64,000 bases of DNA from Pedobacter mendelii. GTDB taxonomy: Bacteria; Bacteroidota; Bacteroidia; Sphingobacteriales; Sphingobacteriaceae. Numbering within the stretch: the stretch's first letter is position 1; every line of letters starts with the position of its first letter. The position numbers and the translations under genes were made by a program. Below the pieces are notes generated by a model, which saw nothing but the letters and a program-made list of their open reading frames with translations, had not been told where the DNA came from and did not search any database. Shown piece by piece: positions 9,323-18,478 of this stretch. Where the stretch lies: positions 158,534 to 222,533 of the forward strand of contig NZ_BMDJ01000006.1 of NCBI RefSeq assembly GCF_014635725.1. Reading direction: 5' to 3'.

Positions 9323-9739
9323 TTAGATTTTTGTAAATCTAAAGGTTCTTCTTGTTTCATCTAAAATTAATATCTCCACCTTAATAAAATTTTCAGGCAA
9401 CAGTTCTTCAACTTTTTCGGGCCATTCGATAAGGCAAATTTCTCCTCCGTAAAAATACTCCTCATAACCTAAATCGTAAGCTTCCTGAATATTTTTTATA
9501 CGGTAAAAATCAAAATGGTAAATGGTATTTTTCGTCCCTTCATATTCATTAACGATGGAATAGGTTGGGCTGGAGACTGTATCTTTAACCCCCAAAACTT
9601 TACAAAATATTTTAATAAAAGTTGTTTTGCCTGCACCCATTTCTCCATTAAACAGAAAAATTTTTTGTTCGCCCGCAAACTCAAAAAGTTTACTTGCAAC
9701 TTCGGGCAAATCGGCTACACTATTAATTTCAATCACCAT
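9323..9739 (-). CDS. tsaE: tRNA threonylcarbamoyladenosine biosynthesis ATPase TsaE
   Basis: The 138-residue P-loop protein has Walker A N31-GEMGAGKTT40, a switch-like region SSPTYSIVNEY and the C-terminal CLIEWPEKVEELLP motif, all diagnostic of TsaE (YjeE). TsaE works with TsaB and TsaD to install t6A37 on ANN-decoding tRNAs in the cytoplasm. Start at ATG 9739; a minus-strand TACTTTTG promoter box (9760-9767) lies 20 nt upstream. It is downstream of porX on the same strand, but a hairpin between them suggests separate transcription. Length is normal for the family. Confidence 0.93.
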   Translation of the reverse strand: MVIEINSVADLPEVASKLFEFAGEQKIFLFNGEMGAGKTTFIKIFCKVLGVKDTVSSPTYSIVNEYEGTKNTIYHFDFYRIKNIQEAYDLGYEEYFYGGEICLIEWPEKVEELLPENFIKVEILILDETRRTFRFTKI

Positions 9740-9754
9740 GGCTTTAAAAACATA

Positions 9755-9794
9755 AAAGGCAAAAGTAATACATAATTATATTGCTTTTGCCTTT
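9755..9794 (-). terminator. Terminator-like hairpin after porX
   Basis: Perfect 11-bp inverted arms AAAGGCAAAAG (9755-9765) and CTTTTGCCTTT (9784-9794) surround an 18-nt loop. Read on the minus strand, a T-rich tail (TTATGTTTTT) follows. It would end porX transcription while its 3' arm holds the tsaE promoter box. Confidence 0.5.
9760..9767 (-). promoter_or_regulatory. -7 promoter box for tsaE
   Basis: The minus strand reads TACTTTTG, a match to the Bacteroidota TAnnTTTG box, 20 nt before the tsaE ATG. It lies within one arm of the porX terminator-like hairpin. Confidence 0.5.
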
Positions 9795-9814
9795 GATTTT
9801 AATCGTATAAAAAA

Positions 9815-9905
9815 GTCGTAATTACGACCGAAGTGGAAAAATTATTGAATCTAGTTTAAAAGATTTCTTGATTTCGCTGCGCTCCACTCGAAATGCCGAT
9901 TAGAA
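9815..9905. repeat. Intergenic repeat with perfect 14-bp palindrome
   Basis: GTCGTAATTACGAC (9815-9828) is a perfect palindrome. The following sequence includes GATTTCGCTGCGCTCCACTC, a segment typical of short dispersed intergenic repeats in Bacteroidota. It fills the gap between the porX stop and its terminator; I see no gene in it. Confidence 0.45.
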
Positions 9906-9911
9906 AGGAAT

Positions 9912-11465
9912 CTATCTCGGTGAATACGTAACCACCGGAATAATCATTTCTTCTAAAGAGATTCCGCCATGCTGAAAAGTTTCGTTGTAGTAATTTACAA
10001 ACTGATTGTAATTATTAGGGTATACAAAATAACTGTCTTCTTTAGCAAAAATATAACTGCTGCTAATATTAATTTTGGGCAACATCGCATCATGCGGGTT
10101 TTTAATTGCAAAAACCTCTTTCGCATTAAAGTTCAGGTTTCTGCCCTGTTTATAGCGTAAGTTTGTGTTTGTGCTTCTATCGCCAATTACTTTAACTGGT
10201 TTTTTAACTCGGATGGTTCCATGATCTGTTGTGATGATAACTTTAACCTTTTTTTGCGATATTTTTTTCAATAAATCCCAAAGTGGTGAATGTTCAAACC
10301 ATGATAACGTTAATGATCGATAAGCTGCATCATCATTAGCCAGCTCCCGAATCATTTGCATATCGGTACGGGCGTGGCTTAACATATCAACAAAGTTGAA
10401 AACAATTGCATTAAAATCATTTTTTAAAAGATTATTGGTTTGCTCAACCAATTCTTTTCCCTGCTCAAAAGTTAAAATTTTATTATAGCTGAATTTGCAA
10501 TCTTTACGTAAACTACGTTTTATATTATCAGCAAGGAATGCTTCTTCGTGCATGTTTTTTCCACCTTCGTCATCATCATTTTGCCACAAGCTTGGAAAAC
10601 GTTTTTCCATATCTAAAGGCATTAAACCAGAAAATATTGCGTTACGGGCATATTGAGTTGCTGTAGGTAAAATACTTGTGTACATATCTTCCTCATCAAT
10701 TCTAAAAAATTCAGAAATAAGCGGATTAATAATTTTCCATTGATCGTAACGCAGATTATCAATTAAAATGAAGAATACTGGTGTAGTATCGTTAATATGT
10801 GGAAAAGCTTTCTTTTTTAATAATTCGTTAGATAGCAAAGGAGCCTTGTCTTTATCTTTAATCCAATTTAAATAATGCTCTTCTATAAATTTAGAAAATT
10901 GTGTGTTAGCTTCCTGTTTTTGCATGGTTAAAATTTCATGCATTTGAGGGTCATCAAGTTTTTCCAATTCAAGTTCCCAGAAAACAATTTTTTTGTAAAC
11001 ATCAACCCATTCTTCATAATTAAGGCGATCGCCCAAAGTCATCCCTAATCTTCTAAAATCTTGCTGATAAGCCATTGAAGTTTTTTCGCTTACCAAAAGT
11101 TTTTTATCAATCAGTTTCTTAATGGTAAGCAGCACTTGTTTCGGATTAACTGGTTTAATCAGATAATCGTCTATCTTACTTCCAATTGCATCTTCCATGA
11201 GGTTTTCCTCCTCACTTTTAGTAATCAACACTACCGGAACATCTGGATTTAAATTTTTAATAGCCGAGAGCGTTTCTATGCCACTCATTCCCGGCATGTT
11301 TTCATCTAAGAAAACGAGGTCGAAATGAGATTTACCAAAGGCTTCCAGAGCGTCGTTACCGTTAGTAAAAGTAGTTACGTTGTACCCTTTATCATTCAGT
11401 AATAATATATGAGGTTTTAGCAAGTCGATTTCATCATCGGCCCACAATATTCTAGTTTCTTGCAT
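9912..11465 (-). CDS. porX: Type IX secretion system response regulator PorX (REC + PglZ phosphatase-like domain)
   Basis: At 517 residues this is the size of Porphyromonas PorX. Residues 1-120 form a receiver domain with acidic pocket WADDE (9-13), phospho-acceptor Asp54 in VFLDENMPG and the switch Lys in YLIKPVNP. A helical linker follows (about 130-220). The rest is a PglZ/alkaline-phosphatase-like domain with VFFILIDNLRYD near residue 231 and IITTDHGTI. PorX acts with the kinase PorY and sigma P to control type IX secretion, and its effector domain hydrolyses oligonucleotide signals in studied species. No porY or other T9SS gene lies nearby. A -7-like box TAAAAATA (plus strand 11473-11480) precedes the ATG by 7 nt. 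Confidence 0.92.
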   Translation of the reverse strand: MQETRILWADDEIDLLKPHILLLNDKGYNVTTFTNGNDALEAFGKSHFDLVFLDENMPGMSGIETLSAIKNLNPDVPVVLITKSEEENLMEDAIGSKIDDYLIKPVNPKQVLLTIKKLIDKKLLVSEKTSMAYQQDFRRLGMTLGDRLNYEEWVDVYKKIVFWELELEKLDDPQMHEILTMQKQEANTQFSKFIEEHYLNWIKDKDKAPLLSNELLKKKAFPHINDTTPVFFILIDNLRYDQWKIINPLISEFFRIDEEDMYTSILPTATQYARNAIFSGLMPLDMEKRFPSLWQNDDDEGGKNMHEEAFLADNIKRSLRKDCKFSYNKILTFEQGKELVEQTNNLLKNDFNAIVFNFVDMLSHARTDMQMIRELANDDAAYRSLTLSWFEHSPLWDLLKKISQKKVKVIITTDHGTIRVKKPVKVIGDRSTNTNLRYKQGRNLNFNAKEVFAIKNPHDAMLPKINISSSYIFAKEDSYFVYPNNYNQFVNYYNETFQHGGISLEEMIIPVVTYSPR

Positions 11466-11488
11466 GTTTTTGTAAAAATAAGTAAGGA

Positions 11489-11508
11489 ATGCCGTTATAT
11501 TTCGGCAT
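11489..11508. promoter_or_regulatory. Small inverted repeat between porX and the HD gene
   Basis: ATGCCG (11489-11494) and CGGCAT (11503-11508) form a 6-bp hairpin or operator-like palindrome in the divergent promoter region. The role is not known; it could be a regulator site or chance. Confidence 0.25.
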
Positions 11509-11576
11509 GTAAATCAAACTATAAATAAAAATAGCAATTTTTGTACCGCATCTGTCTATTTAACTATTTTTAACGA

Positions 11577-12800
11577 TTGAACAAGAAGAAAATAATAAAT
11601 GATCCGGTTTATGGATTCATCAGCATCCCTACAGAATTAGTTTACGATGTAATCTCACATCCATATTTTCAGCGGTTGCGTTACATCAAGCAACTTGGTA
11701 TGACGCATCTTGTTTATCCGGGAGCATTGCACACACGCTTTCACCACGCTTTGGGTGCAATGCATTTGATGAGCTTGGCAATCGGGTTATTAAGAAGTAA
11801 AGGTCACGTAATTACCGAAGGCGAAGAAGAATCGGCGATACTGGCTATTTTACTACACGATATTGGCCACGGGCCATTCTCTCATGCCCTCGAACATTCT
11901 TTGGTTACCGGAATTAAGCACGAGGATATTTCAGCAAAGCTGATGCAGAAATTAAACCAGCATTTTGATGGAAAATTGACTCATGCTATAGAAATTTTTA
12001 ATGGTACTTATCCAAAAAGATTCTTACACCAGTTAATTTCAGGTCAGCTGGATTTAGATAGAATGGATTATTTAAACCGTGATAGTTTTTTTACCGGCGT
12101 AAGCGAAGGTGTAATTAGTTTCGATAGGATTATAAAAATGTTTAATGTTTTCGATGATGATTTGGTTATCGAAGAGAAAGGAATTTATTCAATCGAAAAG
12201 TTTCTTATAGCCCGCAGATTAATGTATTGGCAGGTTTATTTGCACAAAACAGTAATTTCTGGTGAAATGATTTTGGTTAAATTATTAGAACGGGCAAAAG
12301 AATTATCTGCAGTGGGCGAAGAATTATTTGCAGCACCATCTTTAAGTTATTTCCTCAAAAACGATATTAATGAGGAGAATTTTTTTCGTCAGCATGAAAA
12401 TTTAGAACATTTTACAAATCTTGATGATCAAGATATTTATGCAGCAGTAAAAGTTTGGGTTAATCATCCAGATAAAATATTATCAGCTTTATGCAAAATG
12501 CTTACTTCAAGAAATTTATATAAAGTTGAGATGAGCAACCAAATGGCAGATAAAGAACGTATTCAGTTTTTGCAAAGTGCGGCAGTGGATCTCTTGGAAA
12601 TTAAACATGAAGATGCGAAATATTTTGTTTTTACAGACTCCATTCAAAACAGAGCTTACAATGCGGGTGTGGGAAATATTAAAATACTGATGAAAAATAA
12701 CGATATTGTAGATATTGCGAAAGCATCAGATTTATCTAACTTAGAATCTTTACAAAAAACGGTCGAAAAATACATTCTTTGCTATCCTCGTGGAATTTAA
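11577..12800 (+). CDS. HD-domain phosphohydrolase (dGTPase/SAMHD1-like)
   Basis: The 407-residue protein carries an HD metal site: H56-H57 in [11 protein letters not shown], then H94-D95 in [12 protein letters not shown] and a later Asp in [15 protein letters not shown]. This arrangement matches the YdhJ/SAMHD1-like branch of HD hydrolases, which act on nucleotides, often dNTPs. The start is a TTG at 11577; translation from it yields [14 protein letters not shown], and PVYGFI is the usual beginning of this family, so no later Met would do. Divergent from porX and immediately upstream of lpxD. The exact substrate cannot be read from sequence. Confidence 0.85.
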   Translation: MNKKKIINDPVYGFISIPTELVYDVISHPYFQRLRYIKQLGMTHLVYPGALHTRFHHALGAMHLMSLAIGLLRSKGHVITEGEEESAILAILLHDIGHGPFSHALEHSLVTGIKHEDISAKLMQKLNQHFDGKLTHAIEIFNGTYPKRFLHQLISGQLDLDRMDYLNRDSFFTGVSEGVISFDRIIKMFNVFDDDLVIEEKGIYSIEKFLIARRLMYWQVYLHKTVISGEMILVKLLERAKELSAVGEELFAAPSLSYFLKNDINEENFFRQHENLEHFTNLDDQDIYAAVKVWVNHPDKILSALCKMLTSRNLYKVEMSNQMADKERIQFLQSAAVDLLEIKHEDAKYFVFTDSIQNRAYNAGVGNIKILMKNNDIVDIAKASDLSNLESLQKTVEKYILCYPRGI

Positions 12801-12887
12801 GCTTTTTTAACAAAATATTTAACTTTCAGTGCCGTTTTAAGTCTTATTATTGTGTACAAAATACACGATTTAACCCTAACAGGTTTT

Positions 12888-12918
12888 TTTGTTCATGTCA
12901 ATTTAACATTTACCTTTG
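12888..12918 (+). promoter_or_regulatory. Promoter of the lpx operon (TTTG-N19-TACCTTTG)
   Basis: TTTG at 12888-12891 and TACCTTTG at 12911-12918 are 19 nt apart, the consensus of the Bacteroidota housekeeping promoter. The lpxD ATG at 12923 is only 4 nt beyond the box, so the transcript should start at or within a few bases of the start codon. Confidence 0.7.
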
Positions 12919-12922
12919 TACA

Positions 12923-13999
12923 ATGCAATTTACTGCTAAGCAGATCAGCGAGTTTTTAAACGGTTCCATTGATGGTAACCCAGATGTAGCCGTAACTGAA
13001 CTCTCTAAGATAGAAGATGGTAAGGAAGGCTCATTGTCTTTCCTTTCTAACCCTAAGTACGAAAACTTTTTATATTCCACTCAGGCATCGGTAGTTATTG
13101 TTTCTAAAGATTTTAAACCAACGCAGGAATTTACAAGTACATTAATTCGTGTTGAAAATCCATACACCTCCTTTACCGTTTTATTGGATAAATATAATGA
13201 AGCCGTAAATGCACAAGCAGAAAAATCAGGTATTGATAAGCTTGCTTTTGTGCATCCATCAGCAAAAATTGGTAAAGGCGTATTTATTGGTGCTTTTGCA
13301 TACATTGCAGAAAACGTAGAGATAGCTGCCGCCACTAAAATAAACACTCAGGTTTTTGTTGGGGCAAACTCTAAAATAGGCGAAAATTGTCTCTTTTTCC
13401 CTGGTGTTAAAATTTACCATAATTCTATTATTGGCGATAGAGTAACCGTACATTCAAATACTGTAATTGGTAGTGATGGCTTTGGATTTGCTCCTCAAAA
13501 AGATGGCACTTATAATAAAATACCTCAAATAGGTAATGTAATTATTGAAGATGATGTAGAAATTGGCGCAAATACAACTGTAGATAGGGCAACGATGGGT
13601 TCTACAATTATAAAAAAAGGTGCAAAAATTGATAATTTGATTCAAATCGCTCATAATGTCGAGATTGGTGAGAACACTGTATTAGCAGCACAATCAGGCA
13701 TTTCTGGCAGCACTAAAGTTGGCGCGAACAGTGTTATTGGCGGACAGGTGGGCATTGCTGGCCACTTAACACTGGCAAAAGGAACACAAATTGGTGCCCA
13801 GGCAGGATTAAACTTTAATATTACCGAAGAAAATAAACAATGGCATGGCAGCCCGGCTCAACCGCTACGCAATTGGATGCGTGCTTCCGTAATTTTTAAA
13901 CACCTTCCTGAAGTTGAGAAAAGAATTCATTTACTCGAAGAAGAATTGAAAAGACTTACATCTGAATTGGAAAAGAATACAATAAATAATGAACGTTAG
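12923..13999 (+). CDS. lpxD: UDP-3-O-acylglucosamine N-acyltransferase LpxD
   Basis: The 358-residue enzyme adds the second hydroxyacyl chain to UDP-acylglucosamine in lipid A synthesis. An N-terminal uridine-binding domain (about 1-100; [12 protein letters not shown] start) is followed by left-handed beta-helix hexapeptide repeats (about 105-310), the catalytic His in [10 protein letters not shown], and a C-terminal helix ([18 protein letters not shown]) that shapes the trimer. The open frame continues 48 codons upstream, but those overlap the promoter and the previous gene's end, so ATG 12923 is the start. The last 11 bases overlap lpxC, indicating translational coupling. Confidence 0.95.
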   Translation: MQFTAKQISEFLNGSIDGNPDVAVTELSKIEDGKEGSLSFLSNPKYENFLYSTQASVVIVSKDFKPTQEFTSTLIRVENPYTSFTVLLDKYNEAVNAQAEKSGIDKLAFVHPSAKIGKGVFIGAFAYIAENVEIAAATKINTQVFVGANSKIGENCLFFPGVKIYHNSIIGDRVTVHSNTVIGSDGFGFAPQKDGTYNKIPQIGNVIIEDDVEIGANTTVDRATMGSTIIKKGAKIDNLIQIAHNVEIGENTVLAAQSGISGSTKVGANSVIGGQVGIAGHLTLAKGTQIGAQAGLNFNITEENKQWHGSPAQPLRNWMRASVIFKHLPEVEKRIHLLEEELKRLTSELEKNTINNER

Positions 14000-15398
14000 A
14001 CAAAGAACGATTAACAAAGAAATATCAGCATCGGGAGTTGGTTTACACACTGGGGCTAATGTTACCTTAACTTTTTGCCCAGCTCCGGAAAATCATGGTT
14101 TTAAATTTCAGCGTATTGATTTAGATGGTATGCCAATTATCGATGCAGATGCAGATAATGTAACTGATACTTCAAGAGGAACTACAATTACTCAAAACGG
14201 AGCAAGCGTAAGTACCATTGAGCATGTTATGGCATCCTTAGTTGGCATGGACTTGGATAATATTTTGATTAAGCTTGACGGCCCTGAAACACCAATAATG
14301 GATGGAAGTTCTATCCAATTTATCGATTTATTGGAAGAAACCGGTACCATAGAGCAAAATGCAGATAGAGAATATTTTACAATTCCTCATAATATTACCT
14401 ACACAGAAGCAGATAGAAAAGTAGAAATTGTAGCCATGCCATTGGATGACTATCGTTTCACATGTATGATTGATTATAATTCTCCTGTTTTGGGTAGCCA
14501 ACATGCAGGAATTAATACGATTGCTGAATTTAAAAAAGAAATTGCTTCCTGCCGTACATTTTGTTTTTTACACGAATTAGAATATCAATTACAACACAAT
14601 CTTATTAAAGGTGGTGATTTAAACAATGCTATTGTTATAGTTGATAAAGAAGTAACAAAGGATGAACTGAGCCATCTTGCCAAACTATTTAACCGAAAAG
14701 ATATTGACGTTGCACCTCAAGGTATCTTGAATAATATGGAGTTGCGTTATCAAAACGAACCGGCACGCCATAAGTTATTAGATATGATTGGCGATTTAGC
14801 TTTAGTAGGCATGCACCTAAAAGGCCATATTATGGCCGCTCGACCTGGTCACGCGGCAAACGTAGCCTTCGCAAAAAAAATAAAAGCAGCCATCAAAAAA
14901 GAAAAAAACAAAAAACTTCAAAAGATTTACGATCCTTGTGCAAAACCATTATATGATGTAGTTCAAATAATGGAAATTCTACCTCATCGCCAACCTTTTC
15001 TTTTTGTCGATAAAATATTAGAACTTTCTAAAAACCATGTTGTTGGTGTTAAGAATGTAACCATAAACGAAGAATTCTTTAAAGGTCATTTTCCTGGCGC
15101 CCCTGTTTTTCCTGGGGTAATTCAAATAGAAGCAATGGCTCAGGTTGGAGGTATTTTAGTTTTAAGTACCGTTCCCGATCCTAGTAACTACCTAACATAT
15201 TTCTTAAAAATCGACAACGTACGTTTCAGGGCTCAAGTTTCTCCTGGCGATACAATAGTTTTTCGTTGCGATTTAATGGAGCCAATTAGAAGAGGTATTG
15301 CCCAAATGAAAGGTGTTGGTATGGTAGGCGAAAAAATCGTTGTAGAAGCCGAAATGATGGCTCAAATTTCAAAAGTTAAACAAACAGAACCTACCTAA
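13989..15398 (+). CDS. lpxC: Bifunctional UDP-3-O-acyl-GlcNAc deacetylase / 3-hydroxyacyl-ACP dehydratase (LpxC-FabZ)
   Basis: This 469-residue fusion is characteristic of Bacteroidota. Residues 1-310 form LpxC, the zinc deacetylase that commits lipid A synthesis, with metal ligands in TIEHVMASL and [10 protein letters not shown]. Residues about 320-465 form FabZ, the hotdog dehydratase of fatty acid elongation, with [13 protein letters not shown], catalytic His in [12 protein letters not shown] and Glu in IEAMAQ. A lysine-rich linker ([14 protein letters not shown]) joins them. Joining the two activities links the hydroxyacyl-ACP branch point of phospholipid and lipid A synthesis. It overlaps lpxD by 11 bases and lpxA begins 2 bases after its stop. 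Confidence 0.96.
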   Translation: MNVRQRTINKEISASGVGLHTGANVTLTFCPAPENHGFKFQRIDLDGMPIIDADADNVTDTSRGTTITQNGASVSTIEHVMASLVGMDLDNILIKLDGPETPIMDGSSIQFIDLLEETGTIEQNADREYFTIPHNITYTEADRKVEIVAMPLDDYRFTCMIDYNSPVLGSQHAGINTIAEFKKEIASCRTFCFLHELEYQLQHNLIKGGDLNNAIVIVDKEVTKDELSHLAKLFNRKDIDVAPQGILNNMELRYQNEPARHKLLDMIGDLALVGMHLKGHIMAARPGHAANVAFAKKIKAAIKKEKNKKLQKIYDPCAKPLYDVVQIMEILPHRQPFLFVDKILELSKNHVVGVKNVTINEEFFKGHFPGAPVFPGVIQIEAMAQVGGILVLSTVPDPSNYLTYFLKIDNVRFRAQVSPGDTIVFRCDLMEPIRRGIAQMKGVGMVGEKIVVEAEMMAQISKVKQTEPT

Positions 15399-15400
15399 TA

Positions 15401-16186
15401 ATGATACAGCCTTTAGCATACATACATCCTCAAGCAAAAATTGCCGAAAACGTAGTAATTGAACCTTTTGTAGTAATACATAAAGACGTTGTTATTGGAG
15501 AGGGAACCTGGATTGGCTCGAACGTTACCATTATGGATGGTGCTCGTATTGGGAAAAATTGCCGTATTTTTCCGGGTGCTGTTATTTCTGGGGAACCTCA
15601 GGATTTAAAATTTGCAGGTGAAGTTACTACCGCTGAAATTGGCGATAATACTACCATTCGTGAGTGTGTAACAATTAATCGCGGTACGAAAGATAAGTGG
15701 AAAACAACAATTGGTAGCAACTGCTTAATTCAGGCATATTCTCATATCGCTCACGATTGCGAAGTTGGAAATAATTGTATTTTTTCAAATAGCACCACAT
15801 TGGCTGGTCACATTACTATTGGCAACAATGTAGTTTTAGCGGGCTTAGTAGCAATTCACCAATTTGTTAAGGTTGGTTCTTATGCCTTTGTAACTGGTGG
15901 TTCATTGGTGCGTAAAGATGTTCCTCCATATGTTAAAGCTGCTAGAGAACCGCTTTCTTACGCTGGAATCAATTCTGTTGGTTTACGGAGAAGAGGTTTT
16001 ACAAACGAGCAGATTGATGAGATTCAGGAGATTTACCGTGTGCTTTTTGTGAAACATAATAATGTAACCAAAGCTTTAGATATGATTGAAGCAGAGTTCA
16101 AGCCAACTGAAATTCGTGATGAGATTGTAGATTTCATTCGTAATTCTAACCGTGGTGTGATGAAAGGCTTCGGCATGGGAAGCTAA
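15401..16186 (+). CDS. lpxA: UDP-N-acetylglucosamine O-acyltransferase LpxA
   Basis: The 261-residue protein is the first enzyme of lipid A synthesis, transferring a hydroxyacyl chain from ACP to UDP-GlcNAc. Hexapeptide repeats run from about residue 5 to 190, with AYSHIAHDCEVG containing the catalytic His and NRGTKDKW typical of LpxA. The C-terminal helical domain includes VGLRRRGFTNEQIDEIQEIYR. It follows lpxC-fabZ by 2 bases and is part of the same transcript. Length matches the family. Confidence 0.96.
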   Translation: MIQPLAYIHPQAKIAENVVIEPFVVIHKDVVIGEGTWIGSNVTIMDGARIGKNCRIFPGAVISGEPQDLKFAGEVTTAEIGDNTTIRECVTINRGTKDKWKTTIGSNCLIQAYSHIAHDCEVGNNCIFSNSTTLAGHITIGNNVVLAGLVAIHQFVKVGSYAFVTGGSLVRKDVPPYVKAAREPLSYAGINSVGLRRRGFTNEQIDEIQEIYRVLFVKHNNVTKALDMIEAEFKPTEIRDEIVDFIRNSNRGVMKGFGMGS

Positions 16187-16222
16187 GCTTTACAAAGCTG
16201 GAATCAAAAAACACTAATATTT

Positions 16223-16687
16223 ATGAGTAATCTAACGATAGTCAGAACCGATTCAGACAATTCCGATTTTAGGCAATTGATTATTTTGTTGGATAAAGAT
16301 TTGGCAGTTAGAGATGGTGATGAACATGCCTTTTACTCACAATTTAACAAAGTCGATTCCATTAAAGAAGTGGTTGTTGCTTATCAAAATAAAATTCCCG
16401 TTGGTTGCGGAGCGATAAAACTTTTCTCTAAAATCGCAGCTGAAGTTAAACGTATGTTTGTTCATCCTGATTACAGAAAGCAAGGGATTGCAGCTAAAAT
16501 CTTAACAGAACTGGAAAATTGGGCTACAGAACTAAGCTTTTCTGAATGTATATTAGAAACCGGTAAAATGCAACCAGAGGCAATCGCTTTATATCAAAAA
16601 GTCGGTTATCTTATTACCCCGAACTATGGGCAGTATATTGGAGTAGCTAATAGCTTTTGCATGGCCAAAAAGCTTGCTAAATCTTGA
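16223..16687 (+). CDS. GNAT family N-acetyltransferase
   Basis: The 154-residue protein has the acetyl-CoA pyrophosphate-binding motif MFVHPDYRKQGIAAKIL (about 94-110), the signature of the GNAT fold, then ILETGKMQPEAIALYQKVGY. The substrate is unknown. It begins 36 bases after lpxA and may be read through from the lpx operon, with an ABC ATPase gene 24 bases later. Nothing links it specifically to lipid A. Confidence 0.85.
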   Translation: MSNLTIVRTDSDNSDFRQLIILLDKDLAVRDGDEHAFYSQFNKVDSIKEVVVAYQNKIPVGCGAIKLFSKIAAEVKRMFVHPDYRKQGIAAKILTELENWATELSFSECILETGKMQPEAIALYQKVGYLITPNYGQYIGVANSFCMAKKLAKS

Positions 16688-16711
16688 TACTCAAATCTCG
16701 ATACTTTAAAA

Positions 16712-17326
16712 ATGAAGATAGCTTTAAATAATGTTGGCAGGAGATTTAACAAGGAATGGATATTTAGAAATCTTAGCACCGAGTTTACGTCAGGTAATAG
16801 TTATGCTATTTTGGGGCCAAATGGTTCAGGAAAATCAACATTATTGAGTGTTCTGACTGGAAGTTTAACGCCATCGGAGGGAGAAATTTCATTTTCAGAT
16901 ATTGAAAATGTTCCCGTAGAGAATATTTATAAATATATTAGTTTAGCCGCTCCATATTTAGAGCTGGTAGAAACTTTTACGTTAAAGGAGATTATCGATT
17001 TCCACTTTAAATTCAAAAGTTTTGCAGTTGGTGTTGATGCAAAATCTCTTGTTTCAATTCTTGGTTTAGAGAAATCATCAAATAAAGAAATTAAGTACTT
17101 TTCATCTGGAATGAAACAGAGAACCAAACTTGCTTTGGCTTGCTGCTCTAATTCACCAATTTTATTTTTAGATGAGCCAACCAGCAATTTAGATGTTCAA
17201 GGGATAAATTGGTACCTCGAATTGATTGAAAAATTCACAAAAAATAGACTTACTATAGTTGGTTCTAACCAAATTCAAGAATACAATTTTTGCAATAAAC
17301 AGATTCAAATATCTGATTTTAAGTAA
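16712..17326 (+). CDS. ABC transporter ATP-binding protein (stand-alone)
   Basis: The 204-residue ATPase has Walker A LGPNGSGKST (about 33-42), an ABC signature degenerate as YFSSGMKQRTKLALA and Walker B ILFLDEPTSNLD. No permease gene adjoins it, so its membrane partner is unknown; the size and ATPase-only form resemble CcmA-type or gliding/lipoprotein export ATPases in Bacteroidota. The signature reads SSGMKQ instead of the canonical LSGGQ, a variant seen in multidrug and heme-export ATPases. It is the last gene before the candidate small RNA. Confidence 0.8.
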   Translation: MKIALNNVGRRFNKEWIFRNLSTEFTSGNSYAILGPNGSGKSTLLSVLTGSLTPSEGEISFSDIENVPVENIYKYISLAAPYLELVETFTLKEIIDFHFKFKSFAVGVDAKSLVSILGLEKSSNKEIKYFSSGMKQRTKLALACCSNSPILFLDEPTSNLDVQGINWYLELIEKFTKNRLTIVGSNQIQEYNFCNKQIQISDFK

Positions 17327-17405
17327 CTTAATGTTGATATATTCTTCTCATCGATCAACTGTTTTGTCATAAATTTGTATTATATTAATAATTTAAAAAA
17401 AATAT

Positions 17406-17435
17406 TTTGAATTTGGAAAATAGTTCTTACCTTTG
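17406..17435 (+). promoter_or_regulatory. Promoter of a candidate small RNA
   Basis: TTTG (17406-17409) and TACCTTTG (17428-17435) are 18 nt apart, close to the lineage consensus. No start codon with a sizeable frame follows before the terminator at 17572. Confidence 0.6.
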
Positions 17436-17439
17436 CACC

Positions 17440-17606
17440 ACCAAAAAGAGAAACAATTATTTAATTTATCTCTTTAAGTAAATGACAGCATTTTCCGCAT
17501 CGCGGAGTTAAAAATATAAGCCTTTGAAGGCATAAGTTTTTTCATAGTTTAGTTTGAGGTTTAGGTTGATTATGCCTTTGGAGTGGTTCCCAAAGGCATT
17601 TCTTTT
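17440..17606 (+). ncRNA. Candidate structured small RNA, about 165 nt
   Basis: A consensus promoter and a strong intrinsic terminator bound a stretch without a credible reading frame. Visible structures are TCCGC-ATC-GCGGA (17494-17506), GCCT-TTGA-AGGC (17520-17531) and the terminator stem (17572-17599). AAGGCATAA (17527-17535) is also perfectly complementary to TTATGCCTT (17570-17578), which overlaps the 5' arm of the terminator, so two exclusive folds exist. It could be a stand-alone RNA (6S-like or other) or an attenuated leader. I cannot assign it to a named family. Confidence 0.5.
17572..17606 (+). terminator. Intrinsic terminator of the candidate small RNA
   Basis: Perfect 10-bp stem ATGCCTTTGG (17572-17581) and CCAAAGGCAT (17590-17599) with an 8-nt loop, followed by TTCTTTTT. 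Confidence 0.8.
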
Positions 17607-17610
17607 TACT

Positions 17611-17850
17611 TAGGTTTTTTTAGCTTCGCTTAATAGCAAACCAAAGTTTCTTTTATAAAACTAAATTATTTAAACCCGATTGCATGAATCGAGGTTTTCA
17701 TCACAAGAAGTATTAGCGGGGCTACAGCAACCGATTAATATAGGCCTTACTTTCCAAATCAAATTCAATAATTCAATTTTGGTATTCGTAACTGCTGCTT
17801 TTTCAAAGCTTAGCTGTAATATTTACATATACTTTTTTACTAAAATAATT
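17611..17850. other. Intergenic spacer between small RNA and efp
   Basis: No supportable gene. A second T tract follows the terminator (near 17613-17621). Around 17692-17728 the words AAACCCGAT and AGCGGGGCTACAG occur together with others of a dispersed repeat also seen at 47.55-47.62 kb. Confidence 0.5.
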
Positions 17851-17851
17851 T

Positions 17852-17859
17852 TACCTTTG
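17852..17859 (+). promoter_or_regulatory. -7 promoter box for efp
   Basis: TACCTTTG matches TAnnTTTG exactly; a clear -33 TTTG is not seen. The efp ATG is 44 nt further on, giving a leader of about 38 nt. Confidence 0.55.
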
Positions 17860-17903
17860 CCGTCACGAAAAACTGAAATATAAATCCAAATAGGATAAAT
17901 AAT

Positions 17904-18464
17904 ATGGCAAAAGCATCAGAAATTAAAACAGGCAACATTCTTCGCGTAAACAACGAATTGGTTACGGTTGACGAGTGGAACCACCGCACACCAGGAAAAG
18001 GCGGTGCATTTTACACCGGCAAGTTTCGTAACATTAAATCGGGCAGAATTGTCGAGGCTCGTATGAATACCGACGAAGCTGTAGAAATTTGTCGCGTAGA
18101 AACTAGCGATTATCAATATCTATACGAAGATGGTGATTATTTGGTGGTAATGGATAATAACACTTACGAACAGTACAATGTTGAAAAAACGTTATTTGGC
18201 TCGGCAATTAAATTCTTAAAAGAAGGCATGAACGTTATTGTTTCTATGGAAAGCGACGAAGCAATTATGGGTCAATTACCAAACTTCGCAGAATTTGAAA
18301 TTACTTACTCAGAGCCTGCTGTTAAAGGCGATACTTCTACCAATGCATTGAAAGCAGCAACGCTTGAAAATGGTGTTGAAGTTAAGGTACCAATGTTCGT
18401 AAACCAAGGCGATAAAATTAAAGTTGATACACGTACCGGAGAATATGTTGAACGTGTGAAATAG
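17904..18464 (+). CDS. efp: Translation elongation factor P
   Basis: The 186-residue protein relieves ribosome stalling at polyproline sequences. The three OB-like domains are present: domain I (1-64) with the modification loop TPGKGGAF, whose tip Lys32 corresponds to the lysine modified by EpmA in E. coli, domain II (about 65-126), and domain III ending with VDTRTGEYVERVK, the classic EF-P terminus. It is monocistronic between its own promoter box and a hairpin terminator at 18479. I see no modification enzyme nearby. Confidence 0.96.
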   Translation: MAKASEIKTGNILRVNNELVTVDEWNHRTPGKGGAFYTGKFRNIKSGRIVEARMNTDEAVEICRVETSDYQYLYEDGDYLVVMDNNTYEQYNVEKTLFGSAIKFLKEGMNVIVSMESDEAIMGQLPNFAEFEITYSEPAVKGDTSTNALKAATLENGVEVKVPMFVNQGDKIKVDTRTGEYVERVK

Positions 18465-18478
18465 TTTATTAAATTTTG

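Noticed and set aside
12779..12922. 48-codon N-terminal extension of LpxD
   Set aside because: It overlaps the end of the HD gene and the promoter; family members start at MQFTAKQ.
17680..17883. 67-codon frame upstream of efp
   Set aside because: It overlaps a repeat-like element and the efp promoter box, has no family resemblance and no initiation signal.
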